Of a stretch of 64,000 nucleotides of DNA, positions 17,647-26,583 are shown one piece after another (position 1 is the first letter of the stretch; the number at the start of each line of letters is the position of its first letter). The stretch comes from Vallitaleaceae bacterium 9-2. Its GTDB lineage: Bacteria > Bacillota > Clostridia > Lachnospirales > Vallitaleaceae. Position numbers and translations under genes: made by a program. The notes below the pieces were generated by a model. That model was given only the letters and a program-made list of their open reading frames with translations. It searched no databases and was not told where the DNA came from. The stretch covers positions 3,162,001 to 3,226,000 of the forward strand of contig CP121691.1 of NCBI GenBank assembly GCA_038396585.1, given 5' to 3'.

Positions 17647-19023
17647 TTAAAATTCACCTTTTTCTTTTGCCGCTTTCAATGCTGAATTATACTTTTCATT
17701 CATTTCTTCAACCGCTTCATCAACATCTTTTCCGCCCATGATAACTTCACTAAAGACATCCCAATAAGATTCTCCTTCAATTACAAGTCCTGCATCATGT
17801 GGTGGAGGACTAAATACTTTATCGTCTTGTGTCGGTACAAAGAATTCAGCGCCATATTTTTCTGCTGGCTTTGCCGCTTGAGCAACTTCTGGCGTAATCA
17901 TAATTCCATAACCTTTTTCTGAATAGTCAATTTGATAGTCTTTGTCTTGGAATATGCTAAGCACTTTCCATGCTTCTTCCGGGTATTTTGTTTGTGATGA
18001 CATTGCCCATCCTAATCCTGCACTTTGCATTGGTGTCGGATATGTCTCACCAAGTTCCATGGAAGGTGCAGGCACTGCAACCCACTCTTCTTCAGTAGGA
18101 AACTGTCCATCATAAACTCCAATCTCCCAATCAGCGGATAAGTACATACCAATATTTCCTTGTGCAAATTGTGCACGCATGGGGTCTATATCAAGACCTT
18201 CTGCCCCCGGAAAATATGAACCTGCTGCATACATTTTTGCAAACTGCGATGCCACTTCTCCATATTTTGTAAAATCATATTCTTCTGTGTCGGGATTATA
18301 TGGAAAAGCATTACTACGATGTGCAACAACATCCACCGAACGGAATAAAGCGCTAAATGGGTTTTTCATATTTGCTGCAATACCATAAATTCCTTCTTTT
18401 GAAAGTTTTTCTGTAATTGTATTTGCCATCTCAACCATTTCATCCATTGTCTTTGGTGGTTGCTCAGGATCTAATCCCGCTTTGGCAAACACGCCCTTAT
18501 TGTAGATAAGTCGGAATGGACTACCTGTATATGGAAGTGTATAAATCTTGCCATCCACTGCATTTAATCTATCTACTCCAACCATATCGCCGTATCGCTC
18601 TATCTCAGCATCCGTTAAGAACTCATCTAATGGCATTGCCATATTTTTTTTCACATAAGGTGTAACGGTTTGAGCTTTTACGCGAAATACATCCGGCGCT
18701 TGCTTACTTTGAAATGCCAAATCCAAGTTGTTATCAAAATTGTCCGTCATGAATTCTATTTCAATTTCGATATTATCTGTATTCGTTGCGTTATAATTGT
18801 CTACAACTTCTGCAACATAATCCATATCATGACGTTGAAATGTCCATACAATAATCTTTGTTTTTTCTTCGCCTGTCTTATCCTGTTGTTGATCGTCCTG
18901 TTGTTGAGTGTCTTGCCCCGAATTAGCCGTCTCTTCTTTTTTAACATCAGCCGGCGTACATCCAATAACTAGAAATGCTACAACTAGTATAAGCGCTAAC
19001 ACTTTTCCCATTTCTTTTTTCAT
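17647..19023 (-). CDS. Extracellular solute-binding lipoprotein of a sugar ABC transporter
   Basis: 458 residues with a lipoprotein signal (MKKEMGKVLALILVVAFLVIGC, lipid-modified Cys22) followed by a Gln/Asp/Glu-rich linker and then a type-1 sugar-binding fold (KIIVWTFQRHDMDYVAEVVDNYN; AWKVLSIFQDK). It captures oligosaccharide outside the cell for the two permeases encoded next. It is the first gene of the nine-gene operon, with AAGGAGG 9 bases before the ATG. The following hairpin should favour its high expression. Confidence 0.9.
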   Translation of the reverse strand: MKKEMGKVLALILVVAFLVIGCTPADVKKEETANSGQDTQQQDDQQQDKTGEEKTKIIVWTFQRHDMDYVAEVVDNYNATNTDNIEIEIEFMTDNFDNNLDLAFQSKQAPDVFRVKAQTVTPYVKKNMAMPLDEFLTDAEIERYGDMVGVDRLNAVDGKIYTLPYTGSPFRLIYNKGVFAKAGLDPEQPPKTMDEMVEMANTITEKLSKEGIYGIAANMKNPFSALFRSVDVVAHRSNAFPYNPDTEEYDFTKYGEVASQFAKMYAAGSYFPGAEGLDIDPMRAQFAQGNIGMYLSADWEIGVYDGQFPTEEEWVAVPAPSMELGETYPTPMQSAGLGWAMSSQTKYPEEAWKVLSIFQDKDYQIDYSEKGYGIMITPEVAQAAKPAEKYGAEFFVPTQDDKVFSPPPHDAGLVIEGESYWDVFSEVIMGGKDVDEAVEEMNEKYNSALKAAKEKGEF

Positions 19024-19061
19024 TTCCTATTCCTCCTTAGTATTTTTTACATGTTCATTAT

Positions 19062-19108
19062 ATTATACGGGCCTTTGTATGTACATTAGGTGTTCTTCTT
19101 TTATTATA
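19062..19108 (-). promoter_or_regulatory. Probable promoter region of the nine-gene carbohydrate operon
   Basis: Two TATAAT hexamers occur on the minus strand (19067-19062 and 19108-19103) upstream of the binding-protein gene. Neither has a good -35 box at 16-18 bases. That is what an activator-dependent promoter looks like, and the operon encodes its own AraC-type activator. Which hexamer is used cannot be decided. Confidence 0.35.
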
Positions 19109-19222
19109 GGTAGATTTATTGATAAACCATACAAAAAAACAATATTGTCTTACTTTTAGAAAATTCTATCTCCATTTCCTCTAAATCCTTGATACCAAAG
19201 GCTATGTAAATTACTTTTATAG

Positions 19223-19254
19223 AAAAAAAAGCAGGCAATTTTTGCCTGCTTTTT
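19223..19254. terminator. Bidirectional rho-independent terminator
   Basis: A 13-bp stem (AAAAAGCAGGCAA paired with TTGCCTGCTTTTT, 3-base loop) has A- and T-runs on its two sides and so can work both ways. On the minus strand it stops transcripts leaving the flippase gene (ends 19862) before they reach the carbohydrate operon. Confidence 0.8.
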
Positions 19255-19406
19255 ATTTAACGCTTTGTGTAGTTGTGCTGATTGAGGTTTGTGTTTGATA
19301 CTATAAAAGTGAGCCATATAGCATTACAGTGACCACGAATTTTTGAACCAATCATAAATTTTCCTGTAGATAATAGTAAATATTATCGTATAGGAGTGTG
19401 AAAGGC

Positions 19407-19523
19407 GTGAAAATAGATTTGGCAGAATATAATCAGATTAGAGAACTTTATCTTCATCATGGCATGTCGCAACGAGCGATTGCCAAATACACTTTGTATA
19501 AAAACAGACATCTCTGCTACTAA
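19407..19523 (+). pseudogene. Truncated IstA-type transposase start (IS21 family)
   Basis: From a GTG at 19407 (AGGAG about 10 bases upstream) the frame gives VKIDLAEYNQIRELYLHHG then MSQRAIAKY. This resembles the N-terminal helix-turn-helix of IS21 IstA transposases (consensus MKIDL..Y..IR.LY...G.S.R.IA). The frame then leaves the family pattern and stops after 38 codons. The full protein is normally 400-500 residues, so only the start survives. Confidence 0.6.
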
Positions 19524-19553
19524 AAATGCCCGTTCTCGTTCACTGCTAATCAT

Positions 19554-19647
19554 GGTGTCAAACTGATTATGGATATCTGAAAAGTTACCATCACAGCACA
19601 TCCAGGTGTTACCCTCACTACCGATCTCGGTGTCAAACTAATCATGG
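19554..19647. repeat. Pair of 19-bp direct repeats in the IS remnant
   Basis: GGTGTCAAACTGATTATGG (19554-19572) and GGTGTCAAACTAATCATGG (19629-19647) differ at 2 of 19 positions and are spaced 75 bases apart. They may be transposase-binding repeats of the IS end. Confidence 0.6.
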
Positions 19648-19861
19648 CCCATCTCGAATATCATCGTCACTACCTATCTTGATACCAGCCAATTTGCCTA
19701 TCTGTTTACTCTGTATAGCTACTCATCTCTCCATCACACTATCAACTAATGTTACTTCTAAGCCTCATCATATAAGATTCCCAAAATTTACTTATGTGGA
19801 TGAAAACTTTATTGGGGAGTTTTGGGGAGTTGGGTGATTACCAAGGCTTTAGAGAAACTCT

Positions 19862-21388
19862 CTATACATCTCCTCTTCCAAGCTTCTTCTTAATCGCTCC
19901 GACAATTACATCAACGTCTTCAATTTTCATAAAGTAGATAATCACAAAATATGATACCGCTCCGACACCAATCGCTATTAGGAGTGAAAGGTTTTGAGAT
20001 AAAGAAGCTGTTAAGTAATTAAAGCTAAGTTTTGCTAATCCGCCCATAATTAATGAGGCAAATAGGATTTTTAGGAATGACATACTGATTTGCTTCATGC
20101 CGAATGGGCCTACTTTCTTTCTTAGGCTTATAAATAAAAGAACCGTAGTAAAAATTGCGGCTATAGAAGTTGCTAGTGCCAATCCTCCTATCCCCAAAAA
20201 TTGTGATAGAATCAAATTCAAAACAATATTAAGAACCATGCCAATAGCTGCATTCATCATAGGTGTTTTAGTGTCTTGCAGAGCATAAAAAACTCTTGAA
20301 ACAATTTCTCTTAAACCAAATCCTATCATTCCAATTGAATAGAACATTAATGAAGTTGCCGTTAGAGATATAGCATTTGAGTCGAAAGCACCTCTTCCAT
20401 AAATTAAAGAAATGATCTGCTCCGAAAATAAGATTGATCCAACTGTTGCAGGCATAACCATTATAGCAACACCTATAATAATCTCTCCAAAAGATTTCTT
20501 CATTTTTGGCAAGTTTTTCTCTGAGACTAATTTTGATATATTTGGATACATAACTGTAGCTAATGAAAGAACAAAAACCCCTTGCACAAATAGATTTAAT
20601 TGATTAGCGTAATTTAACGCCGATATCCCTCCAATTGATATTCTTGATGCTAGAGTTCTATCAACTAAAACATTAATTTCATTTACAGATACTCCAATAA
20701 TTGTCGGAGCAACTATTATAAGAAATTTCTTCAGGTTATTATCGAATATATTAACTTTTATCGAATGTTTATATCCTACTTTCCTTACACTTAATAACAA
20801 TAAGAAAAGCTGAGAGAAAACAGCCAAAACATATCCAATAGGTAATATTATAACATCTCTTGCTAATGAACTTATAATTATCGAAATTATAACAACAATA
20901 TTAAGAGGAAGTCCAATAAAGGAAGGGATTACGAAATTCCCCTTTATCTGCAAATATCCCTTGAATATATATATTAAAGCCATTACAAAAATTGTAATCA
21001 TATTAATTCTTGTAAAATTGACAGTCATTCTTAATATTTCACCACTGAAACCTGATGCAAATAATTTTACGATTTGGGGTGTGAAGATAGCAACAATAAT
21101 AAAAATCATTAAGCAAAACATGAAGATAAAATTAATTAATCTAGAAGTAAACTGGTCCGCCTTCCGTACTCCATTATTTTTCTCAATATCGGTATATATT
21201 GGTATAAAACCAGTAACAATTGCAGTGCCAATTAGCATGAACATGACGCTTGGAATTGTCTTTGATATCAAATATGCATCAGTAATAGCTTGAGCCCCAT
21301 AAAAATATGATAAAATAATATCTCTTGCGAATCCAATTATTTTCGATAAAATGGTTATTATAATTATTATAAATGCAGTCTTCTTCAT
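19862..21388 (-). CDS. murJ: MurJ/MviN-family lipid-linked oligosaccharide flippase
   Basis: 508 residues with about 14 hydrophobic segments. The N-terminus is typical of the MVF family (ILSKIIGFARDIILSYFYGAQAITDAYLISKTIP), and GRGAFD and GFGLREIVSRVFYALQDTKTPM follow. MurJ flips lipid II. Here the gene is the last of the polysaccharide operon and overlaps the preceding gene by 4 bases. It is the only flippase in the locus, so it probably acts as the Wzx-like exporter of the undecaprenyl-linked repeat unit. A housekeeping role in peptidoglycan cannot be excluded. Confidence 0.85.
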   Translation of the reverse strand: MKKTAFIIIIITILSKIIGFARDIILSYFYGAQAITDAYLISKTIPSVMFMLIGTAIVTGFIPIYTDIEKNNGVRKADQFTSRLINFIFMFCLMIFIIVAIFTPQIVKLFASGFSGEILRMTVNFTRINMITIFVMALIYIFKGYLQIKGNFVIPSFIGLPLNIVVIISIIISSLARDVIILPIGYVLAVFSQLFLLLLSVRKVGYKHSIKVNIFDNNLKKFLIIVAPTIIGVSVNEINVLVDRTLASRISIGGISALNYANQLNLFVQGVFVLSLATVMYPNISKLVSEKNLPKMKKSFGEIIIGVAIMVMPATVGSILFSEQIISLIYGRGAFDSNAISLTATSLMFYSIGMIGFGLREIVSRVFYALQDTKTPMMNAAIGMVLNIVLNLILSQFLGIGGLALATSIAAIFTTVLLFISLRKKVGPFGMKQISMSFLKILFASLIMGGLAKLSFNYLTASLSQNLSLLIAIGVGAVSYFVIIYFMKIEDVDVIVGAIKKKLGRGDV

Positions 21389-22986
21389 TGATTATTTCCC
21401 ATCTTAATTGATAGTTCTTTTCCATTCTTTCTAAAATTTATGAGATTCCATAAAGCAACTAATCCGTTCAACTTATGAACAACTATATAATTTTTTTCTA
21501 TTAAATCTAAAATCGGATCAGAAAATATTTTCTCATCTTTCAACAACAGACCTTTAATTATATTATATCCACCATTAAAACATCCATATCTATTATCAGT
21601 TAGTCTTTCTTTATAAATTTTTATTTTGCTCAATTTTGGATTCGCATATGCGAGTTTGTTATCCATGTACTTAGAAGAATATTCCAAAAATAACTTTCTT
21701 TTATATCTTAACTTTACAGGAACTTTGGACCAGAAGTTCATGATTTCATTATCCCATAAAGGCATTCTCCACTCATATCCCTTTAATTCAAATGGTTTTA
21801 TACAATTAGTTACAAATTTTGATTGTCTTTCTTGCCATTCCCAATATTCAAAAATACTTGCAGCTTGCTCAGAATCAAGTACTGATCCAATCTGCAATGA
21901 CCTTAAGAGCTTGTTTTTTAATTCATCTTCATACTTTTTATTTTTAAGTCTGAAAAGTCTAAAATGTTTTTTATAAATAGACTCTACCAATTCATTTGCA
22001 GAAACTCTATTATTACCTATTATACTTGATGGAATATGTTCTCCTTCAACAAAATCACCAGAATTACCTGATACAAAAATACTATCTTTTGGTATAGAAT
22101 ATATTTTTTCTAGATGGTTTATTGCTATGTTTTCTTGAAGATATGGTATAGATGAAATCGCCCCTGTTATTATATTGCTTTTCATATAATCATTACCATT
22201 AAACCATTCAAACCATTCTTTCCGTGAATGATCGATACAAATCCACTCGTAGCCAAGCTTATCTGCTACGTCTTTAGCAATTTTTACTTGCCAATCAGTT
22301 TTCTTTCCCCAAGTTAGACACAATACATTACTATAATCATGAGCTTTGAGCATTTCAACAATCAGTCTCGAATCATATCCACCACTCAATGGAACAATTA
22401 CTTTTCGTCCTTTTAACGATTCAACAAAACGGCTAAATACATTTTTGTGCACATTATGAAGTTCCTCAATTAATTCATTTTTCGACAGATTAGTCAAATT
22501 TAAATGATGATATTCATAATATCTCTCCAGTTTAATTTCATGTTTATGTTTATCATATGATAATATTTCGCCAGGTTTTAATTGTTTCACATTCGAGTAT
22601 AATGTATTATTCCCTGTAACGTATCCAAGCTTTAAATATTCAATCATTGATTCTTCATGCATTTCATCATCATTACTCAGAATATTACTATAATCATCCG
22701 TTACGAATAAGTCATTCTTACCAAGTTTAAAGAAAATCGGAGTTGTACTAACTCTATCTGTTGCAGCAAAGATAAATTGATCAGTTTCAATTACCACCGA
22801 GAAAAATCCATTTATTCCGTTGAGCTTTTCCGAAAAATCTACAATTGAATTAATTCCATTAAATACGTCTATCATTCTAATGCCATCGTAATATAGTCCA
22901 TTACTGAAAAAACTGCCTCTAACGAATACATTTTGTTTTTTATTCCACCTATAACCATGGTTATTGTCTAGCTGAATCCCCATCAT
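21385..22986 (-). CDS. Asparagine-synthetase-like amidotransferase in a polysaccharide locus
   Basis: 533 residues. The N-terminal half resembles the class II glutaminase domain of AsnB (LNGINGFFSVVIE, TDRVSTTPIFF), but the catalytic Cys that must follow the initiator Met is absent (the protein starts MMGIQLD). The C-terminal half has the ATP-pyrophosphatase loop SGGYDSR at about 195-201 and AsnB-type helices. It could amidate a carboxyl group using free ammonia or another nitrogen donor. Here that might be the uronic acid carboxyl of a sugar nucleotide, since the same operon makes a uronic acid. The start could also be the second Met. It overlaps the flippase gene by 4 bases. Confidence 0.75.
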   Translation of the reverse strand: MMGIQLDNNHGYRWNKKQNVFVRGSFFSNGLYYDGIRMIDVFNGINSIVDFSEKLNGINGFFSVVIETDQFIFAATDRVSTTPIFFKLGKNDLFVTDDYSNILSNDDEMHEESMIEYLKLGYVTGNNTLYSNVKQLKPGEILSYDKHKHEIKLERYYEYHHLNLTNLSKNELIEELHNVHKNVFSRFVESLKGRKVIVPLSGGYDSRLIVEMLKAHDYSNVLCLTWGKKTDWQVKIAKDVADKLGYEWICIDHSRKEWFEWFNGNDYMKSNIITGAISSIPYLQENIAINHLEKIYSIPKDSIFVSGNSGDFVEGEHIPSSIIGNNRVSANELVESIYKKHFRLFRLKNKKYEDELKNKLLRSLQIGSVLDSEQAASIFEYWEWQERQSKFVTNCIKPFELKGYEWRMPLWDNEIMNFWSKVPVKLRYKRKLFLEYSSKYMDNKLAYANPKLSKIKIYKERLTDNRYGCFNGGYNIIKGLLLKDEKIFSDPILDLIEKNYIVVHKLNGLVALWNLINFRKNGKELSIKMGNNQ

Positions 22987-22998
22987 AATACCTCTTTT

Positions 22999-24294
22999 CT
23001 AATCTATTTTCAAAATTGTTTGATTTGGTCTGTTAGATATCAAATATAGAATTAGTGTAATGAATATAAATCCATGAGTTAACATAACTGTAAAAAATGA
23101 ACTATTTATTATATTAATCGCAAAAATCACACTCGTGACAAAAATAATATTGATATCAAGTCCCTTTGTACAATAATCAAAAAATCTAAACGCTAATACT
23201 AAAATGATAGGATAAACCAATAATCCTAACCATCCAAAATTTGCATAAGCATCTCCAATCATTCCATTATTCGCTCCCCCTAATCTACCAGTATATAGCA
23301 ATGATATCATCTGTGGGATTGGGGTTTCATACTTAGAGACAAATCCAAAATGTCTTAAAAAACTCTGCTTTAAGAAATCCGCACCATTAACTGAAAAGTA
23401 TTCATAATACCACGAAGAAATTAAGTTTGTTGTAAACATATTTCTTCTTTGGAAAATGGCAATTATATTGGATAATTTACCTGTAAGCATTGATTCGCAA
23501 ACCCCTATTAAATTCATTCCCATTAGTAAATATATTATTTTACTTTTATGATTTCTTTTAATAACAACTATTGAAACAATGGCAACAACTAAAACAAATA
23601 ATGTTGTTTTGTGACCACCAAATGCAAATAAAAAGAGTTGAAGAAAAACAAAAACAGAAAAGAAAAAGTATTGCTTTCTTTTCAAGAAAATGATTGCACC
23701 AATAGGTATCAAAGTTGCAGCTATTGCCCTAAAATACCCAAAGATTCCTGGCAAAGCAATCTCACTAACAGCTGCACGCAACTCATAAACATCAAACAGA
23801 CCGAAATGTAATCTAAATCCATTATATCTACCTGTGATGTAGATTGTGCCAATTATAGTTAACATCAAAATAATATAAAAAATTCTTTTTTGATTTTTAA
23901 ATCTTATAAACCCAAAGTCTATAGCAGGTATTAGATTATAGTAGCCATTAAATAGTAGCCAATATAATGAATAAAAAACAAAGTACTTATCATCAACAGT
24001 TGAAAAAGCAAAAAAAGTACTACCAGGAATGAAATACACTAAATTTATTAGATACGCAATCAAAGAAGAAGGTTTTTTCGAATTATATACTTTTACAATT
24101 TGAAAAGAAGCAATAAAAAAAACTAGAAATGAAACAATTACTTTTATAGCGTTGCTATTATAGTCCATTCCCATATATGAGTAATAAGGCGTTATAAAAA
24201 ATACATATAGACCATCTGTCATAACTTTATATATAAAAAGCAGTAATAATAACTTGACATCGGCTTTTTTAATTGCAAGATTAATACTAATCAC
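22999..24294 (-). CDS. Wzy-like polysaccharide polymerase (multi-pass membrane protein)
   Basis: This 431-residue, strongly hydrophobic protein has roughly 11-12 membrane segments and few conserved residues, as is normal for Wzy. A longer outside loop (about 270-340, ISSWYYEYFSVNGADFLKQSF then AYANFGWLGLL) fits the O-antigen polymerase pattern, where a small-residue motif is followed by a membrane helix. Its place between glycosyltransferase and flippase genes supports the role of joining repeat units outside the membrane. The call rests on topology and context. Confidence 0.6.
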   Translation of the reverse strand: MISINLAIKKADVKLLLLLFIYKVMTDGLYVFFITPYYSYMGMDYNSNAIKVIVSFLVFFIASFQIVKVYNSKKPSSLIAYLINLVYFIPGSTFFAFSTVDDKYFVFYSLYWLLFNGYYNLIPAIDFGFIRFKNQKRIFYIILMLTIIGTIYITGRYNGFRLHFGLFDVYELRAAVSEIALPGIFGYFRAIAATLIPIGAIIFLKRKQYFFFSVFVFLQLFLFAFGGHKTTLFVLVVAIVSIVVIKRNHKSKIIYLLMGMNLIGVCESMLTGKLSNIIAIFQRRNMFTTNLISSWYYEYFSVNGADFLKQSFLRHFGFVSKYETPIPQMISLLYTGRLGGANNGMIGDAYANFGWLGLLVYPIILVLAFRFFDYCTKGLDINIIFVTSVIFAINIINSSFFTVMLTHGFIFITLILYLISNRPNQTILKID

Positions 24295-24328
24295 CTCTTT
24301 TCAATAGAAAAAATTTATTTAATATAAA

Positions 24329-25423
24329 CTACTGTAAATCTGAATAGATTTTATATAATTTCTCTTTCTCAATACCCCAGTTGTATTTTTCCAGAACAAT
24401 TTTTCTGCCGTTATTTCCCATTTGATTGCACTTTTTTTCATTCTCCATCAATGTGTCTATTGCTGTAGATATTTCATTAGTATCATTAGGATCTACACAG
24501 ATTCCACAATCATTAGATTCTACAATACTTTTCCATAGTGGAAAATCTGATGCAACTACAGGTATTCCGCCCGCCATATACTCGAACATTTTTATTGGAT
24601 AAGAATTTATGTGGTTAGGTGTAGGTAATAGGGTGACAAATCCGAATAAAGATTCGCTTATCACTTCTGCTATTTTTTTTCGATCAACAACTCCTAAATA
24701 CCTGATATTTGAGTAGTTATTTAAAATTTCACTTTTTAATTCTTCTGACTCAAAATTTCCACATAGAATTAATTCAATATCCTTATTTTTCATAGCATCT
24801 GCTATTTGAAAAATCCCACGATTCTTAGTAATTCCACCAACATAACAAGCAACGTTTTTCTTAGATAAGTTTTCATGAATGTTAAATTCTTCAAGCAGTG
24901 GAAAGTTCGAAACCTCAACTGTCTTTTTATTGATTTTTGAGAATCTTGAGCTTATAAGCGGTGTAGGAGTAACAACTGCCCCTAAATGCTTCACAATAGA
25001 ATTCTCATACTTTTCATATAAGAATGAAATAGGCTTTCTAATAATTAGTGGGATCCAATTCTTAGCCAAAATCTGTCTTGGTACATCTTCATGAGAATCA
25101 TAAATTACAAATTTACCAATTTTTTTCAACTTATAACCCAACGGTAATAACTCTGGATCATGAAAATGATATATGTCAGCATCAACATTTAGTGCTCTTT
25201 TCAAAAAAATTTTCTCTGACAACAAAATTCTAGATATTCTATTTTTAGTGGTAAAATTTATTGACTCAATTTTAACACCTTTCCTAATTTCATTTTCGTT
25301 TATGTCATTTACTAATAGTGTTACATCATATCCAGCACGGACTAGTGATACACACTCTTTCTCAAAGATTCTAATATCATACCTACTATGAACACTTGTA
25401 ATATGACAAACTTTTCGTTTCAT
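24329..25423 (-). CDS. Glycosyltransferase family 4
   Basis: A 364-residue GT-B fold protein. Its N-terminus is CHITSVHSRYDIRIFEKEC, and IYHFHDPELLPLGYKL is the middle GT4 signature. The C-terminal nucleotide-sugar site reads EYMAGGIPVVASDFPLW, with the family E-x7-E pattern. It should add one sugar to the undecaprenyl-linked repeat unit at the inner face of the membrane. The donor and acceptor are unknown. It is 34 bases upstream of the Wzy-like gene. AGGA lies just before its ATG. Confidence 0.85.
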   Translation of the reverse strand: MKRKVCHITSVHSRYDIRIFEKECVSLVRAGYDVTLLVNDINENEIRKGVKIESINFTTKNRISRILLSEKIFLKRALNVDADIYHFHDPELLPLGYKLKKIGKFVIYDSHEDVPRQILAKNWIPLIIRKPISFLYEKYENSIVKHLGAVVTPTPLISSRFSKINKKTVEVSNFPLLEEFNIHENLSKKNVACYVGGITKNRGIFQIADAMKNKDIELILCGNFESEELKSEILNNYSNIRYLGVVDRKKIAEVISESLFGFVTLLPTPNHINSYPIKMFEYMAGGIPVVASDFPLWKSIVESNDCGICVDPNDTNEISTAIDTLMENEKKCNQMGNNGRKIVLEKYNWGIEKEKLYKIYSDLQ

Positions 25424-25446
25424 ATTAATCCTACTTTCATGTCAAA

Positions 25447-26565
25447 TTATTTTATGATTACTTTGACTACAGACGCCACATCTTCTTGACTCAAATACGG
25501 ATGCATCGGCAACGATAATACCGTATCACAAAGTTCATTAGTCACTTCAAAGTCAGCATCATCATAAATATTCTCGGTAAATGCTCCTTGTTTATGCATT
25601 GGTTTAACATAATAAATCATACTTGGAATGCCTTCTTCTTTTAACTTAGCTTGTAAGGCATCTCTTTCTTCTTTATTCTTTAATCTAATAGTATACTGCG
25701 CAAAGCTTGATACATATCCTTCTGGAATAACTGGTGTATCTACAATACCTTTAAGCTTCTCAGTGTATAGTCTATATAGTCTATTTACATCTTCAAGTTC
25801 ATGTTGAATAAAGGCAGTTAGCTTTACATTAAGAACTGCAGCCTGTATGGAGTCAAGTCTAGAATTTACTCCTATTCTAACATTATCGTACTTATTGTCC
25901 CCTTTACCATGAACCTTCAATGAATTTAGCAGTTCTGCTAACTCGTCATCATTTGTAAAAATAGCTCCACCATCACCATAGCATCCCAATGGTTTTGCAG
26001 GAAAGAATGATGTTGTTGCTGCATCACCAAAACTACAAGCTTTCTTTCCATTAATACTTCCACCAAAACCTTGAGCAGCATCTTCTAGAATTCTTAAATT
26101 ATACTTCTTTGCTATTTTCTCTATTTCTATATGATCAGCAGGCAAACCAAATAAGTCTACCGGGATAATAACCTTTGGAGTAAGCTTACCTTCTTCCAAT
26201 ACCTTATTAATAGCATTTTCAAGTTTAGTAGTGTCAATATTAAAAGTATCTCTATCAACATCTACAAATATTGGTGTCCCCCCTCTAAATGAAACAATCT
26301 CTCCTGTTGAAAAGAATGTAAAGTCTGGAACGAAAACAGCGTCCCCTTCTTTTATATCCCATGCCATCATAAGGAGAGTCATGGCTTCAGTTCCATTAGC
26401 ACATGTGATACAGTGCCTTACACCTACATATTCGGCCAATCTGTGCTCTAATGTGTTTACTTCTTTTCCACCTATAAAATTAGTATTATTTATAACTTCT
26501 TGAATTGCTGAATCAATTTCACTTTTATATTTATCATATTGAGCTTTTAAGTCTCTAAATTCCAT
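25447..26565 (-). CDS. wbpE: DegT/DnrJ aminotransferase, WbpE-like
   Basis: 372 residues from the ATG at 26565, which has GGGAG 8 bases upstream; the ATG at 26583 has no site. It is a PLP enzyme of the sugar-aminotransferase type, with GTEAMTLLM (phosphate-binding region), EDAAQGFGG (Asp to the PLP nitrogen) and the Schiff-base Lys in FFPAKPLGCYGDGG. With WbpA, WbpB and WbpD homologues encoded directly upstream, it should convert UDP-3-keto-GlcNAcA to UDP-GlcNAc(3NH2)A using glutamate. In Pseudomonas WbpB and WbpE work as a coupled pair. Confidence 0.85.
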   Translation of the reverse strand: MEFRDLKAQYDKYKSEIDSAIQEVINNTNFIGGKEVNTLEHRLAEYVGVRHCITCANGTEAMTLLMMAWDIKEGDAVFVPDFTFFSTGEIVSFRGGTPIFVDVDRDTFNIDTTKLENAINKVLEEGKLTPKVIIPVDLFGLPADHIEIEKIAKKYNLRILEDAAQGFGGSINGKKACSFGDAATTSFFPAKPLGCYGDGGAIFTNDDELAELLNSLKVHGKGDNKYDNVRIGVNSRLDSIQAAVLNVKLTAFIQHELEDVNRLYRLYTEKLKGIVDTPVIPEGYVSSFAQYTIRLKNKEERDALQAKLKEEGIPSMIYYVKPMHKQGAFTENIYDDADFEVTNELCDTVLSLPMHPYLSQEDVASVVKVIIK

Positions 26566-26583
26566 AGTCAACACTCCCTTCAA

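Larger units (their letters stand above)
19290..19650. mobile_element. Probable internally deleted IS21-family insertion sequence remnant
   Basis: The gap 19024-19861 has no intact gene. Its centre holds an IstA-like start (19407-19523), two near-identical direct repeats (19554-19572 and 19629-19647), and a related inverted sequence GTTTGATACT at 19293-19302. Nested repeats near the ends are usual in IS21-type elements. The ends are not precisely defined and no target duplication was found. From about 19650 to 19861 nothing else is recognised. Confidence 0.35.
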
